A stretch of DNA of 64,000 bases from Elusimicrobiaceae bacterium (GCA_017534965.1 JAFXVA010000008.1:1-64000), one strand, 5' to 3'; positions 35,188 to 43,252 are shown, counted from the first letter of the stretch. The notes: generated from the sequence alone by a model not told the origin. Numbers and translations: made by a program.

Positions 35188-35469
35188 TTATTTAAGGGCC
35201 TTAGACTCTTTGGTCATTCCGCCGTGGCCTTTAAATGTTCTGGTAAATGCAAATTCACCAAGTTTATGACCGATCATTCTTTCGGACACATAGACAGGTA
35301 AAAACTTCCTGCCGTTATGGACTAAAAATGTATGTCCCACAAATGCGGGAACTATTGTGCATGCTCTAGCCCAAGTTTTAATCTGCTTTTTGTCGTTGGG
35401 GTTCATAGCTTCAACGGCTTCAAGCAAGTTATGGTCTACATAAGGACCTTTCTTTGTTGATCTTGACAT
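35188..35469 (-). CDS. rpsS: 30S ribosomal protein S19
   Basis: 93 aa; head protein at the subunit interface. [21 protein letters not shown] and [25 protein letters not shown] are diagnostic. GGGAG site; directly behind rplB. Confidence 0.98.
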   Translation of the reverse strand: MSRSTKKGPYVDHNLLEAVEAMNPNDKKQIKTWARACTIVPAFVGHTFLVHNGRKFLPVYVSERMIGHKLGEFAFTRTFKGHGGMTKESKALK

Positions 35470-35471
35470 TT

Positions 35472-36314
35472 CTAATTAGCTCCCGATTTAGATTTGCGTC
35501 TATCTTTAATGATCATCCAATCCCAGGTTTTGGCCGGTCTGGTCTTTAAACCTCTGGACATTTGGTTCCAGGGTGAGCGAGGTATGTTACCACCTTTAGA
35601 GTGACCTCTACCACCACCCATAGGGTGATCTACTGCGTTCATTGCATTACCGCGAACGGTAGGTCTGATACCGCGATGTCTGTTTCTGCCGGCATTACCG
35701 ATAACAACAGCATTGTGTTCTGTATTACCGACTTGGCCGATAGTGGCGCAGCAATTTTCCGGTATAAGTCTGATTTCGCCGGACGGCATTTTGATATGTG
35801 CATAACCGCCGTCATGGGCCATAATTTGAGCTTGGCTTCCGGCTGAGCGGGCAAGTTGTGCCCCTTTGCCGACTTTAAGTTCAATAGCATGGATAAAAGT
35901 ACCTTCAGGTATATTTTTGAGTGGAAGGCAATTACCCGTTTTAATCTCTGCTTTAGGACCGGACATTACTTCGTCGCCGACTTTAAGACCTAAAGGATGA
36001 AGCATATATTGCTTATCCCCGTCTGCATATTTTAAAAGGCAGATTCTGGCAGATCTGTTCGGGTCGTATTCAATAGAAACGACTTTTGCGGGAACGCCAA
36101 ATTTTGCTCTCTTAAAATCAATTTTTCTGTATAATTGTTTATGGCCACCACCAATGTGACGAACCATAACCATACCGGTATTATTTCTACCGCCGCTTTT
36201 CCTTAAACCCTTAGTCAACTTCTTTTCAGGAGTTGTCTTGGTGATTTCGGAAAAGTCTGCTACCGTAATAGTTCTCCTAGAAGGAGTATACGGTCTGAAT
36301 GTCTTTATAGGCAT
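35472..36314 (-). CDS. rplB: 50S ribosomal protein L2
   Basis: 280 aa; needed for subunit association and peptidyl transfer. [21 protein letters not shown] opens. The conserved [23 protein letters not shown] near residue 222 contains the universally conserved His. AGGAG is about 12 nt before the ATG. Confidence 0.98.
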   Translation of the reverse strand: MPIKTFRPYTPSRRTITVADFSEITKTTPEKKLTKGLRKSGGRNNTGMVMVRHIGGGHKQLYRKIDFKRAKFGVPAKVVSIEYDPNRSARICLLKYADGDKQYMLHPLGLKVGDEVMSGPKAEIKTGNCLPLKNIPEGTFIHAIELKVGKGAQLARSAGSQAQIMAHDGGYAHIKMPSGEIRLIPENCCATIGQVGNTEHNAVVIGNAGRNRHRGIRPTVRGNAMNAVDHPMGGGRGHSKGGNIPRSPWNQMSRGLKTRPAKTWDWMIIKDRRKSKSGAN

Positions 36315-36329
36315 AGTTTACTAATTCTC

Positions 36330-36626
36330 CTACTTAGATGCGCCTTCAACGGCATCTATTTTATCGCCTTTTTTCAATGTGACGAACGCTTTTTTAAGAT
36401 CAGGTCTTTTTCCGGCGAAACGTCCCATTCTTTTGACTTTGCCGCGTAAAGTGCTTGTGGCAATTTTTTCAACTTTAACTTTAAAAATTGTTTCCACAGC
36501 TTCGCGGATTTCGTGCTTGTTTGCTGTTTTTTCCACAACAAAGCAGTAGCAATTATCACTATCTCTTAAGATTAAGCTTTTTTCTGTTAAGAGGGGTTTT
36601 CTTAATGTTTCGTATGTTTTATTCAT
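36330..36626 (-). CDS. rplW: 50S ribosomal protein L23
   Basis: 98 aa; docking site for trigger factor and SRP at the tunnel exit. ETLRKPLLTEKSLIL and ANKHEIREAVETIFKVKVEKIAT are typical. AGGGAG site. Confidence 0.98.
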   Translation of the reverse strand: MNKTYETLRKPLLTEKSLILRDSDNCYCFVVEKTANKHEIREAVETIFKVKVEKIATSTLRGKVKRMGRFAGKRPDLKKAFVTLKKGDKIDAVEGASK

Positions 36627-36638
36627 TTTTTATCTCCC

Positions 36639-37247
36639 TTATTTGCTCATCTTTTCAAGTGCTTCTTTTGTGATAATAACTTTGGTGGAGTTCAAAACGG
36701 CATAAGCGTTTAAATCACTTGGAACCATTTTATTCAAACCGGCAATATTGCGGCTTGCTTGGTCAAGTTTTGCATCTTTTGAACTGACTATCAAAGGTTT
36801 TTTGCCGGCTTCTAATGTTTTTAAAACATCAGCAACCATTTTTGTTTTGGCTTCTTTGATATCAAAATTATCAAGAATTATAATGCTATCGCTATTATAT
36901 TTGCTGCTTAAAGCGTGAGCTAAAGCAAGGCGTCTTTTTGCGACGGGCAAATCAATTCTGAAAGAGTGCGGGGTAGGCCCAAAAGCCACACCGCCGTGGC
37001 GCCAGATAGGTGAGCGCATGCTACCATGTCTTGCGCGGCCTGTGCCTTTTTGTTTCCAGGGTTTTTTACCTGTTCCGCTGACTTCGGAGCGGGTTTTGAC
37101 ATCCGCTGTGCCTGATCTTTGGTTTGCTAAAAAGGCAGTGATGACTTCGTGTAAGAAAGTCGGATTGGGCTTTACGCCGAACAAGGCTTCCGGTAAATTA
37201 ATTTTACCTTGTTCTTTACCTTGGATATTTAAAAGTTTAGTTTCCAT
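36639..37247 (-). CDS. rplD: 50S ribosomal protein L4
   Basis: 202 aa. The extended tunnel loop is seen as RSGTADVKTRSEVSGTGKKPWKQKGTGRARHGSMRSP. In gammaproteobacteria L4 also represses the S10 operon by binding its leader; the long structured leader upstream of rpsJ here makes similar control possible but unproven. AGGAAGG site. Confidence 0.97.
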   Translation of the reverse strand: METKLLNIQGKEQGKINLPEALFGVKPNPTFLHEVITAFLANQRSGTADVKTRSEVSGTGKKPWKQKGTGRARHGSMRSPIWRHGGVAFGPTPHSFRIDLPVAKRRLALAHALSSKYNSDSIIILDNFDIKEAKTKMVADVLKTLEAGKKPLIVSSKDAKLDQASRNIAGLNKMVPSDLNAYAVLNSTKVIITKEALEKMSK

Positions 37248-37258
37248 TTTTCGCCTTC

Positions 37259-38035
37259 CTATTTCTTCTTGGTATTAGCAGCTTTGGAAGCAGAAATCTT
37301 CTGAACTTTAGCAGCTACTACGTGTTTTTTAGGTTTGGAAGTTTCCAATACGGACACGATCGTTCCTTTTGCACCGGGCACGGAACCTTTTAAGAAAATT
37401 AAATTATTTTCTGTGTCAACTTTAGCAACTTCAATTTTGGAAATTGTTGTTGTGGTAAAGCCATAGTGACCGGCCATTCTTTGACCGCTTAAAACTTTAC
37501 CTAAAGATCTTCTTGCGGCTAAACCACCGGGTGCTCTTTCTCTATCGCTGGCACCGTGTGATGCAGGTTGACCTGCAAAGCCATGGCGTTTCATTGCGCC
37601 GGCAAATCCGCGACCTTTAATTTTGCCTTGAACATCAACATAATCGCCGGGTTTAAAAATTTCACCGAGATTGATAACTTGGCCGACTTCAAAACCATTA
37701 ACATCGGCAAGGCGATATTCTTTAATATGTCTGACAGGGCTAATACCTAATTTTTTGAAATTGCCCAAATCGGGTTTATTAAGTTTGTTTTCTTTAACTT
37801 CGCCAAAACCCACAGCAACGGCATTGTAGCCATCTTTTTCTTGGGTTCTGACACGAACAACCTTGCACGGACCTGCGTGAACTACAGAAACGGCATTAAG
37901 GTTGCCTTTTTCGTCAAACAACTGGGTCATACCTAACTTTTCACCAATAACAAATCTTAAGGTTGACGGAGCTGTTTTAACTTCTGCTTTGGCATTTGTT
38001 GCCGGAGCAGTTTGGTTATTTGTTTCTTGTGTCAT
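37259..38035 (-). CDS. rplC: 50S ribosomal protein L3
   Basis: 258 aa. Core IGEKLGMTQLFDEKGNLNAVSVV and GFAGAMKRHGFAGQPASHGASDRERAPGG are normal. An extra N-terminal tail of about 24 residues (TQETNNQTAPATNAKAEVKT) and a Lys-rich C-terminal tail are present. It is separated from rpsJ by an unusual 212-bp gap with its own hairpin and promoter-like boxes. AAAGGA precedes the ATG. Confidence 0.97.
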   Translation of the reverse strand: MTQETNNQTAPATNAKAEVKTAPSTLRFVIGEKLGMTQLFDEKGNLNAVSVVHAGPCKVVRVRTQEKDGYNAVAVGFGEVKENKLNKPDLGNFKKLGISPVRHIKEYRLADVNGFEVGQVINLGEIFKPGDYVDVQGKIKGRGFAGAMKRHGFAGQPASHGASDRERAPGGLAARRSLGKVLSGQRMAGHYGFTTTTISKIEVAKVDTENNLIFLKGSVPGAKGTIVSVLETSKPKKHVVAAKVQKISASKAANTKKK

Positions 38036-38213
38036 TTATTTTCCTTTAACGGCCGCATCATAATTAGAAGGAAAGGTTTTTGTGCTGCCTTTGCCTTTTG
38101 TTGCCTCATGGCACTAACTACTGCGTCACCTAATTTTTACTGATGCAGAGTTCTTGTGTTTTCTGCACCCGATATTCCTTATATATATAAGTAATACCGC
38201 TATAAATCATTGT
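38036..38213 (-). promoter_or_regulatory. rpsJ-rplC intergenic leader with possible internal promoter
   Basis: Just after the rpsJ hairpin the minus strand has TTGACA (38211-38216) and, 22 nt on, TATATATA. The spacing is too long for a consensus promoter, so this is a weak call. The remaining 170 nt hold a small stem TGCAGA/TCTGCA and lead to the AAAGGA site of rplC. Ribosomal genes inside an operon are rarely separated by this much. Confidence 0.4.
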
Positions 38214-38254
38214 CAACTAAACCTTTTTGCTTTAGGCAAAAAGGTATTTAGTTG
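38214..38254 (-). terminator. 18-bp hairpin overlapping the rpsJ stop codon
   Basis: The arms CAACTAAA plus ACCTTTTTGC and GCAAAAAGGT plus TTAGTTG pair over about 17-18 bp with one bulged T and loop CTAAA. The stop codon of rpsJ lies inside the left arm. No long T-run follows, so it may be an attenuator or a translation-sensitive structure rather than a simple terminator. Confidence 0.65.
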
Positions 38255-38595
38255 CTCTTGATTGCCACATCAACACCGGCCGGTAAATCGAGTTTCATCA
38301 ATTCATCAACGGTTTTGGAAGTGGGACTCTTAAGATCAATTAATCTTTTGTGGATACGCATTTCAAATTGCTCTCTGGATTTTTTATCTGTATGGGGAGA
38401 GCGAAGAACTGTGTATTTGCGAATTTTGACCGGTAAAAGAACCGGACCGCAAACTAAGGCACCGGTTTTTCTGGCGGTTTCAACAATTCTTGAAACAGAG
38501 TTATCCAACATTCTGTAATCATAAGAGCGAAGTTTAATGCGGATTCTTTCTTGTCCGCTTAACTTTGCTGTTTTCTTTTCTGTTTTTTCTGCCAT
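38248..38595 (-). CDS. rpsJ: 30S ribosomal protein S10 (NusE)
   Basis: 115 aa; head protein and NusB-binding antitermination factor. [29 protein letters not shown] and [27 protein letters not shown] are diagnostic. A short Lys-rich N-terminal tail ([13 protein letters not shown]) is extra. First gene of the S10 block; rpsL-rpsG-fusA-tuf are not upstream. AGGAA is about 12 nt before the ATG. Confidence 0.98.
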   Translation of the reverse strand: MAEKTEKKTAKLSGQERIRIKLRSYDYRMLDNSVSRIVETARKTGALVCGPVLLPVKIRKYTVLRSPHTDKKSREQFEMRIHKRLIDLKSPTSKTVDELMKLDLPAGVDVAIKSN

Positions 38596-38673
38596 TGTTT
38601 TTTATTCCTAATTTCTTTTAAAAAATATTCTTTTTTAAAATTTTTATTTATCGCTTGCCTGCTTTTCTCTGAC

Positions 38674-38786
38674 GGCAAAACTCCATTTTTTGCCTTTAGT
38701 TTTTTGAGAAAACAAAGCGTCTAAAAGACACCTCTATGGCCGTTGTGTTAACTTGCAACAACCATAGTCTTGAGATTTCTTTTAGA
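38674..38786 (-). promoter_or_regulatory. Structured leader of the S10 operon
   Basis: Read on the minus strand from the P2 start: TCTAAAAGA (38786-38778) pairs with TCTTTTAGA (38728-38720), enclosing CTATGG / CCATAG with a further TTGT/ACAA region. Downstream, GGCAAAA and TTTTGCC (38694-38674) form a second hairpin with loop AATGGAG. The total leader is about 200 nt to the rpsJ start. In E. coli the S10 leader binds L4; the resemblance is in layout only. No ORF lies in 38596-38972. Confidence 0.6.
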
Positions 38787-38811
38787 GGCGATACAATACA
38801 CCTACTCTTAT

Positions 38812-38833
38812 ATTATACCAAATAATTTGGTAT
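38812..38833 (-). promoter_or_regulatory. S10 operon promoter P2 with overlapping palindrome
   Basis: Minus strand TGGTATAAT (38820-38812), extended -10. The -10 upstream edge overlaps a perfect palindrome ATACCAAAT-A-ATTTGGTAT at 38815-38833, well placed for a repressor or activator. Confidence 0.6.
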
Positions 38834-38870
38834 TTTTAACATCTTTTAAAAAAATCTTCTTCAATTTTGT

Positions 38871-38903
38871 TAGGGCAAATTATGCCCTATTTATATTATA
38901 CCA
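38871..38903 (-). promoter_or_regulatory. S10 operon promoter P1 with downstream inverted repeat
   Basis: A second TGGTATAAT on the minus strand (38903-38895), starting right after the terminator of the upstream gene. Near its expected start site is TAGGGCA / TGCCCTA with loop TAATT (38871-38889). Two tandem extended -10 promoters would feed the S10 run. Confidence 0.6.
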
Positions 38904-38912
38904 TTTTTATAT

Positions 38913-38953
38913 AAAAAAATACCCGCTCCCTAAAAAAGAAACGGGTATTTTAA
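38913..38953 (-). terminator. Intrinsic terminator of the 38973 gene
   Basis: On the minus strand AAAATACCCG and CGGGTATTTT form a stem with a 16-nt loop, followed by a run of T. It separates the secreted-protein gene from the S10 promoters. Confidence 0.88.
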
Positions 38954-38972
38954 ATTTACGAACTAAACAAGT

Positions 38973-39485
38973 TTATTTGGCCATATTTTTCCAAGCATTA
39001 GCTTCTGCTTTAGCGGTATTTTTTACTTCTTTAGCAGTTTGCTTTGCTTGATTTTTTTGGCCTTTCAAATCTTGTTTCACTTGATTTTGAACATTTTTAA
39101 CATTTTGTTTTTCAGCGTGAAGTTTTTCTTTGTTCTCTTTTTTAAGTTGTTGTAAATCATTTTTTGCATTTTGTTTAACTTCTTTCACGTTTTGTTTTGC
39201 CTGATTTTTTTGATCTTGCCATTCTTTTTTGGCTTGAGCATTTTTGGCGGCACTTTCTTTTTGAGCATTGGCAACTTTGCTGGACCAATTCTTTTGTGCT
39301 TCTTTTACATTTTGCTTAGCGGCGTTTTTATCTGCTTGGAATTGGTTTTTAACTGCGATTGCAGTGTTTTTAGCGCAAGTATTTTGGCAAACTAAATCTT
39401 CTACATTGCAAGTGCAATTTTCTTCCGCAAAGGCAAATCCGGCACCAAATGCGGCAAAAACTACTAATACTAATAATTTTTTCAT
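38973..39485 (-). CDS. Secreted Lys/Gln/Ala-rich coiled-coil protein
   Basis: 170 aa. Signal peptide (about 1-20, FGAGFAFA-EE), then a short Cys-rich segment with four Cys (ENCTCNVEDLVCQNTCAKN). Then about 125 residues follow, dominated by Lys, Gln, Asn and Ala in degenerate 11-14-residue repeats such as DKNAAKQNVKEAQKNW, DQKNQAKQNVKEVKQNA and GQKNQAKQTAKEVKNTA. The composition recalls LEA-like or periplasmic stress/adhesin coiled coils, but I cannot name a family. Own promoter (TGGTATAAT at 39541-39533), strong AAGGAG site and own terminator: an independent, probably well-expressed gene. Confidence 0.8.
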   Translation of the reverse strand: MKKLLVLVVFAAFGAGFAFAEENCTCNVEDLVCQNTCAKNTAIAVKNQFQADKNAAKQNVKEAQKNWSSKVANAQKESAAKNAQAKKEWQDQKNQAKQNVKEVKQNAKNDLQQLKKENKEKLHAEKQNVKNVQNQVKQDLKGQKNQAKQTAKEVKNTAKAEANAWKNMAK

Positions 39486-39532
39486 TTTGTTTTCTCCTTA
39501 ACTATAAAATAGTTTTACATTTTATAAATAAA

Positions 39533-39541
39533 ATTATACCA
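39533..39541 (-). promoter_or_regulatory. Extended -10 promoter of the secreted coiled-coil gene
   Basis: Minus strand TGGTATAAT, 48 nt upstream of the ATG at 39485, same element as the tRNA-Phe and S10 promoters. It lies in the 85-bp divergent gap shared with rmuC. Confidence 0.65.
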
Positions 39542-39570
39542 TTATTTATTATAAGTTTTGGAGATTTTTT

Positions 39571-40803
39571 ATGGAAATTTTATTTATTTTTATTGCCCTT
39601 GCAACAGGCATTATTATTGGCAAATTTATTTTTGGTAAAACGGGCGAAACTCAAATTTTAAAAGAAGAACTTGCCAAAAAAGACACTCTTATTGCTGCAA
39701 AAGAACAGGAAAATAAAGATTTAACCGCCAAATGTGCCGGCGAACAAAAACAAAGAGAAATTGCCGAAAGTTTTAATAAGGAAAGGGAAAACGCTTTCAA
39801 AACTATCGCCCAAGAAGTTTTGGAAGAAAAAGTAAAAAATTTTAATGAGCAGGCAAAAACAAGTTTTACCCCCCTTCAACAAGATGTAAAAAACTTTAGA
39901 GAAAAACTTGAAAAACTTGAAGAAGCAAATAAAATGGGGCAAGTAGAGCTTAAAGAAGGAATCAAGGATGTTTTAAATCTAAACAACACGCTTCAGCAAC
40001 AAGCGCTTGATTTAACAAAAGCCATAAAAGGCGACCCAACCGCAAAAGGTGCCTGGGGCGAGGCAACGCTTTTTAATATTCTTGAAAATGCGGGCTTGCA
40101 AAAAAATATAGATTTTTTTGAACAATCAGTCCACGGCGAACATCGCTTTGATATTCTTTTGAAATTGCCAAATAACAACTATTTGATTATTGATTCAAAA
40201 ACAACTTTTGAACATTATATGAACTACACTGCTTGCCAAGATGAAGAACAAAAAAAGAAATTCTTAGAAAATCATATAAAGGATATAAAAGATACAATTA
40301 AAGATTTATCCGGCAAAGAATATCCAAAAGATATCAAAGATCCAAACGGGGAAACCTTCCGCCCGGATTTTACTTTGATGTTTGTTAATCCGCAAAGCGC
40401 GCTTGAGTGTGCTTTAAAGGCGGATAATACGCTGTTTAATTTCGCTTGGAAAAATAATATTTTACTTGTCTGCCACGATACTTTAATAAACACCATTGAG
40501 ATTGTTAAAAAACTTTGGAATATTGAAAACCAATACGCCCAAATGCAAGATACTATTGATTTAATTAAAAAAATGAATAGTGAGTTTACTTACTTTTTGA
40601 CAAGTTTTGCCAAAGTGGAAGAAAGCGCAAAAAATTGCCTTGAAACAATTAAAGTGGCTAGAGGTCATATTGACGGCGATAAAGGCGCCCTTTTACCTTT
40701 AGTTAATCAAATACAAAAAACTTATCATGCGCCGGAAATTAGCAAGGACAATGCGCGTATTATAGCTAAAGCTACCTATGATTACGACGGGAAGGGACAC
40801 TAG
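39571..40803 (+). CDS. rmuC: DNA recombination protein RmuC
   Basis: 410 aa. N-terminal membrane helix (1-20), long coiled coil (about 25-140, LKEELAKKDTLIAAKEQENKDL onward), then the PD-(D/E)XK-like RmuC domain. Blocks seen: KGDPTAKGAWGEATLFNILENAGL, FDILLKLPNNNYLIIDSKTTFEHY and ARGHIDGDKGALLPLVNQIQ. It limits inversions at short inverted repeats in E. coli. A GGAG site is about 8 nt upstream. The 3' end overlaps the convergent 40772 gene by 32 nt. Confidence 0.94.
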   Translation: MEILFIFIALATGIIIGKFIFGKTGETQILKEELAKKDTLIAAKEQENKDLTAKCAGEQKQREIAESFNKERENAFKTIAQEVLEEKVKNFNEQAKTSFTPLQQDVKNFREKLEKLEEANKMGQVELKEGIKDVLNLNNTLQQQALDLTKAIKGDPTAKGAWGEATLFNILENAGLQKNIDFFEQSVHGEHRFDILLKLPNNNYLIIDSKTTFEHYMNYTACQDEEQKKKFLENHIKDIKDTIKDLSGKEYPKDIKDPNGETFRPDFTLMFVNPQSALECALKADNTLFNFAWKNNILLVCHDTLINTIEIVKKLWNIENQYAQMQDTIDLIKKMNSEFTYFLTSFAKVEESAKNCLETIKVARGHIDGDKGALLPLVNQIQKTYHAPEISKDNARIIAKATYDYDGKGH

Positions 40804-41200
40804 TTTTTGTTTTTACTACTTTACTAACAGAACTTTTCTTTCCGGATGTTGATTTGGATTGTTTAGTATCTTCTTTTGTAAAACTATTTTTAATAGCATT
40901 TATCTTACAATCTATATCATGTCTTGGGCAAGTAAAGAAGGTATCTCCAAGGCCAAAAAAATTATAATAAACAATAATAAAACCTATAAGAAAGAGTAAA
41001 AAAAGAGTAAAAATTCTTTTTAAAAAATCCCATACCTTATTTATAAAAGATTTTCTTTTTGGTATATTCTCAAAAGGAGCAGGTGTAAAGTTTTCTTCGA
41101 CATTATATTTAGAATTATGCTTTTTGTATAAAATAACCAGCGGAGTAAATACAATTATTACTATCCAAAAAATTAAATAAACTTTAACTCTATATGGCAT
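40772..41200 (-). CDS. Membrane protein of unknown function
   Basis: 142 aa with two hydrophobic helices (about 6-24 and 62-86, FTLFLLFLIGFIIVYYNFF), separated by a basic loop. It ends in a Ser/Lys-rich tail (TKQSKSTSGKKSSVSKVVKTKT). A short Cys pair (FTCPRHDIDCK) follows the second helix. No family recognised. An AAGGA site precedes the start. The tail overlaps the rmuC end on the opposite strand, so the last 10 codons are constrained by both genes. Confidence 0.65.
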   Translation of the reverse strand: MPYRVKVYLIFWIVIIVFTPLVILYKKHNSKYNVEENFTPAPFENIPKRKSFINKVWDFLKRIFTLFLLFLIGFIIVYYNFFGLGDTFFTCPRHDIDCKINAIKNSFTKEDTKQSKSTSGKKSSVSKVVKTKTSVPSRRNHR

Positions 41201-41230
41201 TTGCGTGATCCTTTACTTATAAGATTACTC

Positions 41231-41260
41231 TTGTTTTAATTATACTAAAATATATACAAT
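41231..41260 (+). promoter_or_regulatory. Promoter of the 41281 gene
   Basis: TTGTTT (41231-41236), 18 bp, TACAAT (41255-41260), followed by AAAGGAGA and the ATG at 41281. On the minus strand TATAAT (41244-41239) overlaps it and could serve the divergent 40772 gene. Confidence 0.55.
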
Positions 41261-41280
41261 ATGTTTAAAGGAGACCCTAT

Positions 41281-41901
41281 ATGAAAAAATTATTATTAAC
41301 TGTTTTATTTTCTGCTTTAGTTTTGCCTGCTATGGCGGATACTTCAAAAAATTTAGAAAAAATTTTGGCAGATAAAAATCTTAGAAAAGAAGTTTCTTCT
41401 ACCTTAAAAAATGCTAAAGTGCAAAATGCAAAAGCAGACTATATTTCTTCCTATACAAAAGCAAATAATGCTTTAAACATTTTAATTAAAGAAAATACCG
41501 AGTTAAAACCTTTAATTGAAAAAGTTGCTTACACTCACACGAACTTAACAAGCTTTTTAAATCAAACAAAATACACCAGTGCCGAAGATTTCCAAATGAC
41601 TTGTAAAGATTTACTTTTTTATCTTGATGCTATGGCTTTAGATATTTTGGAAATAGGAAAAATTGATAAAGATTTGGCAAACACAATAGAAAAAATTGTT
41701 AATCACCAATATTATTTTAATGCCCTCACTATAGACGCAAATATAAGTGCTTTGCATTCTCTTGCTTTAAAATATTATAAACCTGCCTTCTATGATAATA
41801 TGGCAATTGCGGAATCTTCTTTAATTAAAGAAAGTGCCAAAACCGGTTATGATAAAAATTGGGAAGATTTTATAAATAAATTTTTAGCAAGCAAAAAATA
41901 A
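41281..41901 (+). CDS. Secreted helical protein of unknown function
   Basis: 206 aa with a clear signal peptide (MKKLLLTVLFSALVLPAMA-DT). The mature part is predicted mainly helical, Lys/Asn/Leu-rich, with only one Cys (FQMTCKDLLF), and shows no motif I recognise. TPR-like helix pairs (KADYISSYTKANNALNILIKEN) are conceivable. Strong AAAGGAG site, own promoter and terminator. Confidence 0.75.
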   Translation: MKKLLLTVLFSALVLPAMADTSKNLEKILADKNLRKEVSSTLKNAKVQNAKADYISSYTKANNALNILIKENTELKPLIEKVAYTHTNLTSFLNQTKYTSAEDFQMTCKDLLFYLDAMALDILEIGKIDKDLANTIEKIVNHQYYFNALTIDANISALHSLALKYYKPAFYDNMAIAESSLIKESAKTGYDKNWEDFINKFLASKK

Positions 41902-41919
41902 AAAATATTTTTCTTATTT

Positions 41920-41956
41920 AAAGCCCTGTTTTTTATAAAAGAACAGGGCTTTTTAT
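41920..41956 (+). terminator. Intrinsic terminator of the 41281 gene
   Basis: Stem AAAGCCCTGTT / AACAGGGCTTT with an 11-nt loop and a T-run, 19 nt after the stop. Confidence 0.92.
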
Positions 41957-41969
41957 TTGTAAATTAAAA

Positions 41970-42008
41970 ATAAAAAAGCCCCGAACTTCATTAAAGAAAT
42001 TCGGGGCG
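41970..42008 (-). terminator. Intrinsic terminator after rplA
   Basis: Minus-strand stem GCCCCGAA / TTCGGGGC followed by TTTTTT. It ends the rpmG-secE-nusG-rplK-rplA unit here, so rplJ, rplL and rpoBC are not part of this transcript. Confidence 0.92.
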
Positions 42009-42022
42009 GCAAAAGAGCGCGT

Positions 42023-42712
42023 TTATGCGTTTAATTTGTTAGTATCAACGTGTAAACCCGGGCCCATGGTGGAAGCAATACTTACGCTTCTAACATAGAC
42101 ACCTTTTGAGGTTGTCGGTTTAACTTTGTTGATTGTTTCTAAAACGGCTTTTGCATTGTCAAACAATTTGCCTTCGTCAAAGGAGGCCTTGCCTAACGGA
42201 ACGTGAACGATACCATAAGTATCTGCCTTGAATTCAATTCTACCGGCTTTTAATTCTTTAACAGCGGTAGCGATATCAAAGGTAACTGTTCCGGCTTTCG
42301 GGTTTGGCATAAGACCGCGAGGTCCTAAGATTTTAGCAGCTTTTGCCAAATCTTTCATAGTATCAGGGGTAGCGACTAAAACATCAAAGTCCATTTTACC
42401 TTTTACTATATCTTCTACCAAATCTTCTCCGCCGACGAGATCTGCGCCTGCTTTTTGAGCATCTTGGGCGTGTTCACCTTTGGCTAAAACGGCAACCCTT
42501 TTAGTTTTGCCGGTGCCATGAGGTAAAACAACCATGGTGCGAACTTGTTGATCAGACTTCTTGGTATCAATACCCAAGCGAACGTGGAGTTCAATAGTCT
42601 CATCAAACTTGGCTTTTGCATTTTGTTTGCTTAATGCCACAGCTTCTTTAAGGGTATATAATTTGCCCTTTTCAAGTGTTTCTTTAGCTGCTTTAAGTCT
42701 TTTTCCAATCAT
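42023..42712 (-). CDS. rplA: 50S ribosomal protein L1
   Basis: 229 aa; forms the mobile L1 stalk and in many bacteria represses the rplK-rplA m[26 protein letters not shown] and [15 protein letters not shown] are diagnostic. AAGGAG site. Preceded by a 55-nt gap containing a GGGTTTTT / AAAAAACCC hairpin. Confidence 0.98.
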   Translation of the reverse strand: MIGKRLKAAKETLEKGKLYTLKEAVALSKQNAKAKFDETIELHVRLGIDTKKSDQQVRTMVVLPHGTGKTKRVAVLAKGEHAQDAQKAGADLVGGEDLVEDIVKGKMDFDVLVATPDTMKDLAKAAKILGPRGLMPNPKAGTVTFDIATAVKELKAGRIEFKADTYGIVHVPLGKASFDEGKLFDNAKAVLETINKVKPTTSKGVYVRSVSIASTMGPGLHVDTNKLNA

Positions 42713-42727
42713 TATTTTTACTCCTTA

Positions 42728-42757
42728 AGGTTTGCGGGTTTTTTAAAAACCCTCCCT
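42728..42757 (-). promoter_or_regulatory. Hairpin in the rplK-rplA gap
   Basis: The minus strand reads AGGGAGGGTTTTT then AAAAAACCCGCAAACCT, giving a GGGTTT/AAACCC stem with a possible AGG/CCT closing stem and internal loop. L1 is known to bind helix-plus-internal-loop structures in its own mRNA. Identity as an L1 site is inference. Confidence 0.4.
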
Positions 42758-42767
42758 AACTTCCTAT

Positions 42768-43202
42768 TTATTTTACGATATCAACACCCATGCTTCTTGC
42801 GGTGCCTTTTACCATTTCTGCTGCTTGCTTAATATCCTTTGTGTTTAAATCGGGCAATTTTTCTGCGGCGATTTCTTCACATTGTTTTTGAGTAAGCTTG
42901 CCTACTTTATCTTTATGCGGTGTGCCTGAACCTTTTTTAAGGTTAAGTTTCTTTACAATAAGAACTGCCATAGGCGGCATTTTGGTGATGAAGGAGAAAG
43001 ATCTATCTTCACAAACAGTTATGACGACAGGAATCTTAATCCCTTTTTCTAATTTTGCGGTTTTAGCATTAAACTGTTTGCAAAATTCCATAATGTTAAC
43101 GCCGTGTTGACCAAGTGCTGGACCAACTGGCGGTGCAGGATTTGCAGAACCTGCAGGAATTTGCAGTTTAATATAACCTTTTATTTTTTTCTCTTTTGCC
43201 AT
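42768..43202 (-). CDS. rplK: 50S ribosomal protein L11
   Basis: 144 aa; GTPase-associated centre and stringent-response contact. [32 protein letters not shown] is diagnostic. ATG 43202 has AAGGAG upstream and matches the family start; 16 more codons are open upstream without support. Confidence 0.98.
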   Translation of the reverse strand: MAKEKKIKGYIKLQIPAGSANPAPPVGPALGQHGVNIMEFCKQFNAKTAKLEKGIKIPVVITVCEDRSFSFITKMPPMAVLIVKKLNLKKGSGTPHKDKVGKLTQKQCEEIAAEKLPDLNTKDIKQAAEMVKGTARSMGVDIVK

Positions 43203-43222
43203 TTTAATTATACTCCTTAAAT

Positions 43223-43245
43223 CTCCGTCTTTAAAAAAGACGAAG
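43223..43245 (-). promoter_or_regulatory. Hairpin in the rplK leader
   Basis: On the minus strand CTTCGTCTT and AAGACGGAG pair over 9 bp (one G-U) with loop TTTTA, ending 7 nt before AAGGAG of rplK. This position matches where L1 represses rplK-rplA in E. coli. No T-run, so it is not a terminator. Confidence 0.5.
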
Positions 43246-43252
43246 GACAAAT

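Noticed and set aside
41923-42022. rplJ-rplL-rpoBC continuation after rplA
   Set aside because: A strong minus-strand terminator follows rplA and the next genes are unrelated and on other transcripts.
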